The position numbers and the translations under genes were made by a program. A DNA stretch of 41,626 bases, from contig JAPHTA010000144.1 in the NCBI GenBank assembly GCA_026196475.1, forward strand, positions 1 to 41,626, written 5' to 3'. How positions within the stretch are numbered: position 1 is the first letter of the stretch; each line of letters opens with the position of its first letter. The DNA comes from Sedimenticola sp. (lineage in GTDB: Bacteria; Pseudomonadota; Gammaproteobacteria; Chromatiales; Chromatiaceae). Shown one piece after another: positions 35,161-41,626 of the stretch. Under the pieces are notes generated by a model, which searched no databases, was not told the DNA's origin, and was given only the letters and a program-made list of their open reading frames with translations.

Positions 35161-36275
35161 CAAACCGAAGCGACCAGTTCACACACCCGTGCCACCTGCT
35201 GTTCGCTGATGGCGGGATAGATCGGCAGCGAAAGCGTCTCTCCACAAATACGGTCAACCACCGGCAGATCCCCGGGGACATAGCCCAGCGACGCAAAAAC
35301 CGCCTGCAGATGCAGCCCCAGGGGGTAACACTGGCTGTTGCCGACCTTGTGCTCGTTGAGGCAGGCACGCAGGGCGTCCCGGCGCGGATGCCTGACGGTG
35401 TAGAGATTGAACGCATGGCGCCCGCTTTCCGGTCTCTCCGGCAGGGCCAGATCGAGCCCCTCAAGGCGCTTGTCGTACCAGCCGGCGACCCGGTTGCGTG
35501 CCGCCACGTCCTGCTCCAGTTTCTCCAGCTTGAGCCTCAGCAGGGCTGCCTGGATCTCGTCCAGACGGCTGTTATAGCCGAGTTCATCATGGGTAAAGGG
35601 GGCCGTCGCACCATGGTTGCGCAACTTGAGGAGTCGCTCATACAGGTCATCATCGCTGGTGGTCACCAATCCCCCGTCACCGTAACAGCCCAGGACCTTT
35701 GTGGGGTAGAAACTGAAACAGCCTGTATCCCCGAGACTGCCCACCACCGCCTCGCCACAGCGAGCGCCGAAGGCCTGGGCAGCGTCCTCGACCAGCTTCA
35801 GTCCGTGATGATCGGCCAGGCTGCGCAGACTTTCCATTGGCGCCGGGTTACCGAAAATATGCACCGGCAGCAGCGCCCGGGTACGCTCACCGATACGCTG
35901 CTCCACGCTATCCGGGTCGAGGTTGAAACTGGCCTCGTCGATATCAGCGAACACCGGCGTTGCGCCAACGATCGATATCGCCTCGGCGGTGGCGAAGAAG
36001 GTAAACGGAGAGGTGATCACCTCGTCGCCGGGACCGATATCCAGTGCCCGCAGCGACAGGACCAGTGCGTCGGTTCCATTGGCCACTGCCACCGCATGCC
36101 GGGTGCCCACATAGGCCGCCGCCTCCTGCTCAAAGGCGCGAACGTTGGGACCCAGAATGAAGGCGCCCGAGGCCCCGATCTCCTCAATACGGCTGAACCA
36201 CGCCTGCTGCAACGAGTGAAACTCCTCCTGCAGACTGAGGTAGGGTACGCCTTCCAGGGGTTTTGGTTGTGTCAT
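35160..36275 (-). CDS. gnnB: DegT/DnrJ/EryC1 aminotransferase, GnnB-like
   Basis: PLP-dependent sugar aminotransferase. The ATG at 36275 gives MTQPKPLEGVPYLSLQEEFHSL and 371 residues, the family length; the track start at 36503 adds a non-homologous leader. Signatures: NGTDALVLSLRALDIGPGDEV, SPFTFFATAEAI, EDAAQAFGA, the PLP lysine K193 in SFYPTKVLGCYGDGG, and RLDEIQAALL. It is 73 bases after an oxidoreductase that would make the 3-keto sugar substrate. Together they match the GnnA/GnnB pair that makes UDP-GlcNAc3N for lipid A in Acidithiobacillus and Leptospira. WlbC/WbpE-type or other sugar aminotransferases are alternatives. Confidence 0.75.
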   Translation of the reverse strand: MTQPKPLEGVPYLSLQEEFHSLQQAWFSRIEEIGASGAFILGPNVRAFEQEAAAYVGTRHAVAVANGTDALVLSLRALDIGPGDEVITSPFTFFATAEAISIVGATPVFADIDEASFNLDPDSVEQRIGERTRALLPVHIFGNPAPMESLRSLADHHGLKLVEDAAQAFGARCGEAVVGSLGDTGCFSFYPTKVLGCYGDGGLVTTSDDDLYERLLKLRNHGATAPFTHDELGYNSRLDEIQAALLRLKLEKLEQDVAARNRVAGWYDKRLEGLDLALPERPESGRHAFNLYTVRHPRRDALRACLNEHKVGNSQCYPLGLHLQAVFASLGYVPGDLPVVDRICGETLSLPIYPAISEQQVARVCELVASV

Positions 36276-36348
36276 GACTATCCAGAATTTCCCAACAATT
36301 CGGTGACGGCGCGAGTGCTTCGCGCCGGTATCGGAGACAAAAAGGCCC

Positions 36349-37296
36349 TCAGGACTCCAGCCGCTGCATGATCTCCCGCTTGACCCGCATGGCAACCTGC
36401 AGCGCCTCCTGACCGACCCGCCCGTCAACCAGTGGTGGAGTACCGGTGGCAACGGAATCGACAAAGGCGGCCAACTCCGCATCCAGCGGCTTGACCGGCT
36501 CAATATCCAGTGTCTCCATCACCACCTCGGGCCAGGTTTCACCGGGGCGCGGTTTGGGGTAGGCGGTTTCGATACGCTGATCGATGAAATCGAGCGACTC
36601 GTAGCGATTCTGCTCGAACACCCGGATCCGGCGCATCTTCTTTTCCGACACCCGGCTGGCGATCACGTTGGCGACGGTGCCGTTGGCGAACTCCAGCCGC
36701 GCATTGGCGATATCCACGTGCTCGGTCAGGACCGGCGTGCCCACCGCGGAGATGGCGGTGATATCCGACTTCACCAGGGAGAGGATGATGTCTATATCGT
36801 GGATCATCAGATCCGACACCACGTCCACATCGGTGGCCCGCTCCACGAATCCACCCATCCGATGGGCTTCAATGAAGCGCGGTTTTCGAATCCGCTCGGC
36901 CAGCGCCATCACACCGGCATTGAACCGCTCCAGGTGCCCCACCTGCAGGATCACTCCTGCCTCATCAGCCAGCCTGACGATCTCCTCACCATCCTCTACA
37001 GTGGAGGCAATCGGCTTCTCCAGTAGCATGTGGACACCGGCCCGCAGAAAGGGGCGTGACTCATCCAGGTGCGCACTGGTCGGTACCACGATGCTGACCG
37101 CGTCCACCTTGCCCAGCAGCTGGCCGGCCTGCTCAAGGCCTTCACAGCCACACTCTCCAGCCACCCGCAGAGCGGTTTCACGGTTGCTATCCACCACACC
37201 AACCAATTCCACGTTCGGCATGCGGGAGTAGATCAGGGCATGGAAGCGACCCAGGTAGCCGACCCCCACCACGCCCACTCGAATTTTTTTACTCAT
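36349..37296 (-). CDS. gnnA: Gfo/Idh/MocA oxidoreductase, GnnA-like
   Basis: NAD-dependent sugar dehydrogenase. The 315-residue protein begins MSKKIRVGVVGVGYLGRFHA (Rossmann glycine motif), has the EKP motif (HMLLEKPIAST, 93-95), and the catalytic region DLMIHDIDIILSLV with the conserved Asp/His. The next gene is a sugar aminotransferase, the arrangement expected for oxidation of the 3-OH of UDP-GlcNAc followed by amination. An lpxA-like gene of the matching subtype is in the same window. Alternatives include WlbA/WbpB, which act on UDP-GlcNAcA and are usually longer. Confidence 0.75.
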   Translation of the reverse strand: MSKKIRVGVVGVGYLGRFHALIYSRMPNVELVGVVDSNRETALRVAGECGCEGLEQAGQLLGKVDAVSIVVPTSAHLDESRPFLRAGVHMLLEKPIASTVEDGEEIVRLADEAGVILQVGHLERFNAGVMALAERIRKPRFIEAHRMGGFVERATDVDVVSDLMIHDIDIILSLVKSDITAISAVGTPVLTEHVDIANARLEFANGTVANVIASRVSEKKMRRIRVFEQNRYESLDFIDQRIETAYPKPRPGETWPEVVMETLDIEPVKPLDAELAAFVDSVATGTPPLVDGRVGQEALQVAMRVKREIMQRLES

Positions 37297-37356
37297 TGGC
37301 CACCCGGCTTCAATTGTCCGCCCCCGCGCTGGGGAGCGAAGCGAAAAAACCCGGCA

Positions 37357-37386
37357 ATTCTAAACCATCTTGGCACCCGGTGGCAG
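37357..37386 (-). promoter_or_regulatory. Candidate promoter of the gnnA-gnnB pair
   Basis: On the reverse strand CTGCCA, an 18-base spacer and TAGAAT, followed by TGCCGG, precede the gnnA start by about 60 bases. The same architecture, including TAGAATTGCCG, is found upstream of apaG. Confidence 0.45.
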
Positions 37387-37400
37387 CCGCAAGGGGTGAA

Positions 37401-37562
37401 TCAGAAGCGCTGTTCGCTCAGCAGCTGATGCGGGTCAACTCCTGCTGGCTGGTCCAGCAGATGGAAATGGACGCTCAGGGTCGCCAGCAGGGCAACACCG
37501 ACCAGGGCGAACAGGATGGAAAGCAGGTCAGGCCGACGCCGGCCATGGGAAAGTTTCAACAC
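37401..37562 (-). CDS. Small single-pass membrane protein (53 aa), not in ORF track
   Basis: A GTG at 37562 lies just downstream of a very strong ribosome site, GGGAGGAGG, with a seven-base spacer. The 53-residue product has a basic head (MLKLSHGRRRPD), one membrane helix (about 13-31, LLSILFALVGVALLATLS), and a polar tail ending HQLLSEQRF, probably periplasmic by the positive-inside rule. I recognise no family. It lies about 100 bases upstream of gnnA on the same strand, so it may be co-transcribed, although a candidate gnnA promoter lies in the gap. The TTG codon next to the GTG could also start. Confidence 0.6.
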   Translation of the reverse strand: MLKLSHGRRRPDLLSILFALVGVALLATLSVHFHLLDQPAGVDPHQLLSEQRF

Positions 37563-37751
37563 TTGACACCTCCTCCCGCTGCAGAACCGGGGCGAGAGAA
37601 CAAAAGGGGATGATCACCGGCTGAATAATGGCCTACCTGAAACGCTCCGGACCGGACTTGATTCACACTGCACGTTGCGCCTCCCGCGCCGCACCTGAAA
37701 ACGAGAGCCCGGCCACAGACGGGCCAAACCTGGCGCACACCCGCGGCGACA

Positions 37752-38234
37752 TCACTCAGCCGCTTCCTCCGTGGCCCCGGCCTCCTCCAGCAGTTTCGCC
37801 ACCCCGGCATGGCGCCCCAGGTTGGCCCGCTTCAGGGCGCCGAGACCCGCCTGGTTCTTCAGGTTGACATCGGCACCGGCCCTGATCAGCGCCTCCACCG
37901 CCCCGCCATGCCCGAAGGCAGCCGCCTCCATCAGGGCCGTGTTGCCGACACCATCCGCTCCGTTGACATCGGCCCCGGCCGCCAGCAACGCCTTTACCGT
38001 GCGCTCGTTTCCGTTGAAGGCCGCCATTACCAGGGCCGGTCGACCGGCCGTATTCCTGGCATTGGCATCGACACCCTGGGCCAGCAGAGCCTTGACCTGC
38101 TCCACCTGCCCCAGGCTGGCAGCGGAGAGCAGCATCTGCTCGGAACCGGCAGCCGGCAGGGCGATGCTGGACAGGACAAACAGCAGAATTCCCACGCGCA
38201 TTGTCATCGGCATCTTCACTCTATTCGTTCTCAT
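37752..38234 (-). CDS. Secreted ankyrin-repeat protein
   Basis: The ATG at 38234 follows AGGATCAGCA and gives 160 residues; later in-frame ATGs at 38213 and 38207 are alternatives. A hydrophobic signal sequence (about 15-30, VGILLFVLSSIALPAAGS) precedes about four ankyrin repeats (about 33-150): LLSAASLGQVEQVKALLAQGVDAN, ALVMAAFNGNERTVKALLAAGADVN, ALMEAAAFGHGGAVEALIRAGADVN, and a degenerate last unit. It should act in the periplasm as a protein-binding module. Similar small ankyrin proteins (AnkB type) pair with catalase in Pseudomonas, but no catalase is nearby. Target unknown. Confidence 0.82.
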   Translation of the reverse strand: MRTNRVKMPMTMRVGILLFVLSSIALPAAGSEQMLLSAASLGQVEQVKALLAQGVDANARNTAGRPALVMAAFNGNERTVKALLAAGADVNGADGVGNTALMEAAAFGHGGAVEALIRAGADVNLKNQAGLGALKRANLGRHAGVAKLLEEAGATEEAAE

Positions 38235-38291
38235 TGCTGATCCTATCCTAATTGCAGCGACCGGCCCGGGCAAAGCTGAAGCAAACAGGCC

Positions 38292-38340
38292 GTGCCACTG
38301 CGATCCGGATTCAGCTAGAATTGCCGCTGTTTTTTCTAGC
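38292..38340 (+). promoter_or_regulatory. Candidate apaG promoter with inverted repeat
   Basis: GTGCCA (38292-38297), an 18-base spacer and TAGAAT (38316-38321) form a candidate promoter, followed by TGCCGC. A perfect inverted repeat GCTAGAA-N13-TTCTAGC (38314-38320 and 38334-38340) overlaps the -10 and would span the transcription start; its half-sites are about two helical turns apart. A second hairpin CCGCT/AGCGG overlaps it. Confidence 0.4.
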
Positions 38341-38356
38341 GGGCAGAATACACGTC

Positions 38357-38734
38357 ATGAGCGACCAGAACCGTATCCAGGTGGACGTGGAGACAACCTA
38401 CGTGGAATCACAATCCGATCCGGCAGAGGATCACTACGTCTTCGCGTATACGATCACTATCCGCAATACCGGCAAAACGGCCGCACGACTGATCAGCCGG
38501 CACTGGCTGATCACCGATGCCAACGGTGATGTACAGGAGGTATTCGGTGAGGGCGTGGTCGGGCAGCAGCCCTTCCTGCAACCGGGGGAGGATTTCAGCT
38601 ACACCAGCGGAACCACCCTGCCCACGCCTGTAGGAACCATGCAGGGCAGCTACCAGATGCGCAACGAGGCGGGGGTCCATTTCGACGCCACCATCGAGCC
38701 CTTCTCGCTGGCCATCCCCGGCATGCTGCACTGA
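38357..38734 (+). CDS. apaG: ApaG/CorD family protein
   Basis: ApaG is a small fibronectin-III-like protein found beside apaH; its exact role is unclear (linked to Co2+/Mg2+ phenotypes). The ATG at 38357 gives 125 residues, the usual length: VETTYVESQSDPAEDHYVFAYTITIRNTG, SRHWLITDANGDVQEVFGEGVVGQQP, FSYTSGTTLPTPVGTMQGSYQM. The track start at 38252 is rejected as too far upstream. Confidence 0.96.
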   Translation: MSDQNRIQVDVETTYVESQSDPAEDHYVFAYTITIRNTGKTAARLISRHWLITDANGDVQEVFGEGVVGQQPFLQPGEDFSYTSGTTLPTPVGTMQGSYQMRNEAGVHFDATIEPFSLAIPGMLH

Positions 38735-38746
38735 GCGGGAGGCCCC

Positions 38747-39370
38747 ATCAATTCCGTCACCCGCTCCCCGTCGGAACCCGCACTGCTGCTGGCGGCAGTC
38801 ACCCTGATGCTCCTCCTGAGCGCCATCGACCCGGTCGCCGACCGCTACACCTGGTTTCTCGAGACCGCCCCGGTGATGATCGGCATCGGCCTGCTACTGT
38901 GGAGTCGTACCCGTTTCCCCCTTACCCCCCTGCTCTACCGCCTGTTGGCACTGCACGGAGTGATCCTGATCATCGGCGGCCACTACACCTATGCCGAGGT
39001 CCCCCTGTTCAACTGGTTGCGCGATACGCTCGAACTGTCGCGCAACCACTACGATCGGGTCGGTCACCTGGCTCAGGGCTTCATCCCGGCCATCCTGGCC
39101 CGGGAGATCCTTCTGCGCCGCTCCCCACTCACCCGGGGCGGCTGGCTGACGCTCTGCGTAACCAGCATCTGCCTTGCCTTCTCCGCCTTCTATGAGATGA
39201 TCGAGTGGTGGACCGCACTGCTCAGCGAAGAGGCCGCGGCGGCATTCCTCGGCACCCAGGGAGACGCATGGGATACCCAGTGGGACATGTTCCTGGCCCT
39301 TCTCGGTGCCCTGTCGTCACAGTGGCTGCTGGGCCGCATCCACGACAGACAACTGACCGCGTACAGATGA
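38747..39370 (+). CDS. DUF2238 (YjdF family) membrane protein, possible ATC start
   Basis: Polytopic inner-membrane protein of the DUF2238/YjdF family, function unknown. Signatures: AIDPVADRYTWFLETAPVMIG, LHGVILIIGGHYTYAEVPLFNW, RNHYDRVGHLAQGFIPAILARE, FYEMIEWWTA, and QGDAWDTQWDMFLALLGA. The only ATG (38807) falls inside the first membrane helix. Upstream in frame, up to the apaG stop, the best position is an ATC at 38747 just after GCGGGAGG, giving INSVTRSPSEPALLLAAVTL and a complete first helix (207 residues). No ATG, GTG or TTG is available there. The start is inference; a base error is also possible. Confidence 0.82.
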   Translation: MNSVTRSPSEPALLLAAVTLMLLLSAIDPVADRYTWFLETAPVMIGIGLLLWSRTRFPLTPLLYRLLALHGVILIIGGHYTYAEVPLFNWLRDTLELSRNHYDRVGHLAQGFIPAILAREILLRRSPLTRGGWLTLCVTSICLAFSAFYEMIEWWTALLSEEAAAAFLGTQGDAWDTQWDMFLALLGALSSQWLLGRIHDRQLTAYR

Positions 39371-39386
39371 ACCAGAGGATCCGAAG

Positions 39387-40220
39387 ATGGCCGTCTACGC
39401 CATAGGAGACGTCCAGGGCTGTTACCGTGAACTGTTGCAGCTGCTGAAAAAGCTCAACTACAAGCCCGACCGGGACCGGCTCTGGTTCGCCGGCGATCTG
39501 GTCAACCGGGGACCGGAATCGCTGCAGACCCTGCGCTTCGTCAAGGGACTGGGGGATGGCGCCACTGTGGTACTGGGCAACCACGACCTGCACCTTCTGG
39601 CAATGTCCCAAGGCAACCTCAAGCACGCCGACAAGGACCACACCCTGGACGATATCCTGCAGGCCCCGGACCGGGATGAGCTGCTGGAGTGGCTGCGACA
39701 ACAGCCCCTGATGCACCACTGTACGGAACGTAACTTCAGCATGATTCACGCCGGACTGCCGCCCCAATGGGACCTGCAGAAGGCGCTGGACTGCGCCGCC
39801 GAGGTGGAAGCGGTACTGCGCGGCGACCAGCTGCACGGATTCTGCATGGCCATGTACGGTAACCAGCCGGAGCGCTGGTCCGAGTCGCTGCAGGGGATGG
39901 ACCGGCTGCGCTTCATCACCAACTGCTTCACCCGGCTGCGCTACTGTGACCAGGAGGGCAACCTGCTGCTGAAGGCGAAGCAGGCGCCGGGGCAGCACGA
40001 TCCGGCCTGCCAGCCCTGGTTTTCCCTGCCGCAGCGGGCCAGCCGGGACCAGCGCATCGTCTTCGGGCACTGGTCCACCCTCGGTTACCACGTCAGTCAC
40101 AATACCTGGTGCCTGGATACCGGCTGCCTGTGGGGGGGGCAGCTGAGCGCGCTGCAGATCCGCCGGGAGAAACCGCCCCGGGAGACCCACGTGGATTGCG
40201 CCGGACACCGGCAACCGTAG
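39387..40220 (+). CDS. apaH: Diadenosine tetraphosphatase (symmetrical) ApaH
   Basis: ApaH hydrolyses Ap4A to ADP and removes Np4 caps from RNA. The 277-residue protein is a calcineurin-type phosphoesterase with the metal motifs YAIGDVQGCY (GDxxG), FAGDLVNRGPESL (GDxxDRG-like) and LGNHDLHLLA (GNHD), plus MIHAGLPPQWDL and FGHWSTLGY. It converges with folA; CCCC-N8-GGGG in the gap is too weak to call a terminator. Confidence 0.97.
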   Translation: MAVYAIGDVQGCYRELLQLLKKLNYKPDRDRLWFAGDLVNRGPESLQTLRFVKGLGDGATVVLGNHDLHLLAMSQGNLKHADKDHTLDDILQAPDRDELLEWLRQQPLMHHCTERNFSMIHAGLPPQWDLQKALDCAAEVEAVLRGDQLHGFCMAMYGNQPERWSESLQGMDRLRFITNCFTRLRYCDQEGNLLLKAKQAPGQHDPACQPWFSLPQRASRDQRIVFGHWSTLGYHVSHNTWCLDTGCLWGGQLSALQIRREKPPRETHVDCAGHRQP

Positions 40221-40286
40221 TGCCCCGAACAGAAGGGGACCGGGCAAGCGCCGCCACGAAGTGACTACCGGACAGACGAAATCGAC

Positions 40287-40790
40287 TCAGCGAACCCGCT
40301 CGTAGGTCAGGAAGCTGTAGTCGAACGGGTTGCGCTCATCCGCAGGATGGTCACTGCGCGCGACCTCCTGCCACTCGCTCCGGTCAAACGCCGGGAATCG
40401 GGTATCACCACCCTCAACCCGGGTGCACACCCGGGTCAGGTAGAGCCGGTCGGCCAGCGGCAGCAACTGGGCATAAAGGTTGGCGCCGCCCACGATCATC
40501 ACCTCGTCCACATCCCCTGCCGCGGCCAGCGCCGCCTCCACCGAGGAGACCACCCGACAGCCGGGCGCCCGGTATTCCGGATTGGCGCTGATCACGATAT
40601 GCGGCCGGTCCGGCAACAGGCCGGGCAGGGACTCCCAGGTCTTGCGCCCCATGATGATCGGCTTGCCCAGAGTGAGTCGCTTGAAGTGCTGCAGGTCCGC
40701 CGGCAGGCGCCAGGGCAGCCGATTGTCAACACCGATCACCCGCTCCTCGTCCATCGCGGCGATCAGTGAAATAGTGGCTCTGTGGGTCAT
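40287..40790 (-). CDS. folA: Dihydrofolate reductase
   Basis: Reduces dihydrofolate to tetrahydrofolate with NADPH. The ATG at 40790 follows AGAGGTGCC and gives 167 residues (MTHRATISLIAAMDEERVIGV); the track start at 40904 lies inside thyA. Key segments: NRLPWRLPADLQHFK (with the catalytic Asp), PIIMGRKTWESL, and VMIVGGANLYAQLL. It lies 22 bases after thyA, its metabolic partner. Confidence 0.97.
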   Translation of the reverse strand: MTHRATISLIAAMDEERVIGVDNRLPWRLPADLQHFKRLTLGKPIIMGRKTWESLPGLLPDRPHIVISANPEYRAPGCRVVSSVEAALAAAGDVDEVMIVGGANLYAQLLPLADRLYLTRVCTRVEGGDTRFPAFDRSEWQEVARSDHPADERNPFDYSFLTYERVR

Positions 40791-40812
40791 GGCTGGCACC
40801 TCTGGACCTGCC

Positions 40813-41607
40813 TCATACCGCCACCGGCGCCTTGATGTGGGGGTGCGACTGGTACTCCTCAAGGGTGAAGTCATCGTAGACGAAATCGAACAAAGAGGTG
40901 ACATCCGGGTTCAGCTTCATCCGGGGTAGCGGGAACGGCTCACGGGCCAGCTGGGTCTCTACCTGCTGCATGTGATTGCTGTACAGGTGGGCGTCACCAA
41001 AGGTGTGAATGAACTCTCCCGGCTGCAGCCCGGTGACCTGGGCGATCATCAGGGTCAGCAGGGCGTAGGAGGCGATGTTGAACGGCACCCCGAGAAAGAT
41101 GTCAGCGCTGCGCTGGTAGAGTTGGCAGGAGAGCCGCCCATCGGCCACGTAGAACTGGAACAGGCAGTGGCAGGGTGGCAATGCCATCCGCTCCACTTCA
41201 GCCGGGTTCCAGGCCGAGACCAGCAGGCGGCGTGAATCGGGATTGTTTTTGATCTGTTCGATCAGCCCGCTGATCTGGTCAATACTCCCACCCCGGGGGT
41301 CGGGCCAGGAGCGCCACTGCGCACCATACACCGGTCCCAGGTCACCGTTCTCATCCGCCCACTCGTCCCAGATACTGACCCCGTTCTCCTTCAGGTAGCG
41401 GATATTGGTATCCCCCTTCAGGAACCACAACAACTCGTGAATGATCGAGCGCAGGTGAACCTTTTTGGTGGTGACCAGGGGAAAGCCCACGGCCAGATCG
41501 AACCGCATCTGGTAACCGAAAACACTGCTGGTTCCGGTACCGGTCCGGTCCTCCTTGCGAATACCGTATTCCTGTACGTGGCGCATGAGATCGAGATATT
41601 GGCGCAT
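40813..41607 (-). CDS. thyA: Thymidylate synthase ThyA
   Basis: Methylates dUMP to dTMP with methylene-THF, producing dihydrofolate that FolA recycles. The 264-residue protein is the standard short ThyA length. Motifs: [18 protein letters not shown], the catalytic Cys in [13 protein letters not shown] (C146), [20 protein letters not shown], and [12 protein letters not shown]. The ATG at 41607 follows AAAGGACAGG. Its promoter is beyond the window. Confidence 0.98.
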   Translation of the reverse strand: MRQYLDLMRHVQEYGIRKEDRTGTGTSSVFGYQMRFDLAVGFPLVTTKKVHLRSIIHELLWFLKGDTNIRYLKENGVSIWDEWADENGDLGPVYGAQWRSWPDPRGGSIDQISGLIEQIKNNPDSRRLLVSAWNPAEVERMALPPCHCLFQFYVADGRLSCQLYQRSADIFLGVPFNIASYALLTLMIAQVTGLQPGEFIHTFGDAHLYSNHMQQVETQLAREPFPLPRMKLNPDVTSLFDFVYDDFTLEEYQSHPHIKAPVAV

Positions 41608-41626
41608 GATTCAGCCTGTCCTTTCG

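Noticed and set aside
36276-36503. N-terminal extension of the aminotransferase in the ORF track
   Set aside because: It overlaps the end of the upstream oxidoreductase gene and has no similarity to the family; the ATG at 36275 gives the normal start.
37296-37613. Forward ORF of 105 aa
   Set aside because: No ribosome site or domain; it overlaps the reverse-strand 53-residue gene, which has a strong ribosome site and a membrane helix.
40221-40286. Terminator between apaH and folA
   Set aside because: Only CCCC-N8-GGGG with no T-run on either strand.

Overview
This is a GC-rich, densely packed chromosomal window from a gammaproteobacterium. The gene orders mreBCD-mrdA-rodA-mltB-rlpA-dacC-ybeD-lipBA, accBC-prmA-dusB-fis-purH-purD and lptD-surA-pdxA...apaG-apaH/folA-thyA are all gammaproteobacterial. 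A DsrC/TusE-family protein beside a CysB regulator, duplicated DsbD input domains and the overall style suggest the purple-sulfur / sulfur-oxidising branch (Chromatiales or a relative). That placement is inference; no rRNA or tRNA gene is present to confirm it.

Layout. 1-8.7 kb: cell-elongation and peptidoglycan block (mreB, mreC, mreD, PBP2, RodA, MltB, RlpA, DacC). 8.7-11.5 kb: a class IV aminotransferase and the lipoate branch (ybeD, lipB, lipA). 11.5-16 kb: a DUF218 envelope protein, fxsA (reverse strand), cutA, a DsbD with two periplasmic input domains, and a TlpA-like lipoprotein. 16.2-22 kb: aroQ, accB-accC, prmA, a zinc-ribbon DUF3426 membrane protein, dusB-fis. 22.1-25.9 kb: purH and purD with an LpxA-like acyltransferase between them. 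25.9-32.6 kb: amgK (reverse), lptD, surA, pdxA. 32.6-38.2 kb: an accessory stretch holding a pair of REP-like hairpins, a DsrC-family protein lacking both redox cysteines (reverse) divergent from cysB, an unknown Asp-rich protein, a GnnB-like aminotransferase and GnnA-like oxidoreductase (reverse), a 53-residue membrane protein missed by the ORF track, and a secreted ankyrin protein. 38.3-41.6 kb: apaG, a DUF2238 membrane protein, apaH, then folA and thyA on the reverse strand.

How the genes fit together. Most of the window is envelope biogenesis: rod-shape synthesis, peptidoglycan remodelling and recycling (AmgK), periplasmic thiol chemistry, and LPS export (LptD with its chaperone SurA). 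The most interesting hypothesis is that the LpxA-like enzyme between purH and purD works with the GnnA/GnnB-like pair about 11-12 kb away to make lipid A on a 2,3-diamino sugar (GlcNAc3N). The LpxA resembles the Leptospira type more than the E. coli type. A second theme is the divergent pair of a cysteine-less DsrC homologue and CysB, with a Fur-box-like sequence at the cysB promoter. The usual pdxA-rsmA-apaG order is broken exactly where the accessory stretch sits, and rsmA is not in the window. Two genes, mreC and the DUF2238 gene, appear to need non-canonical start codons (ATT and ATC).
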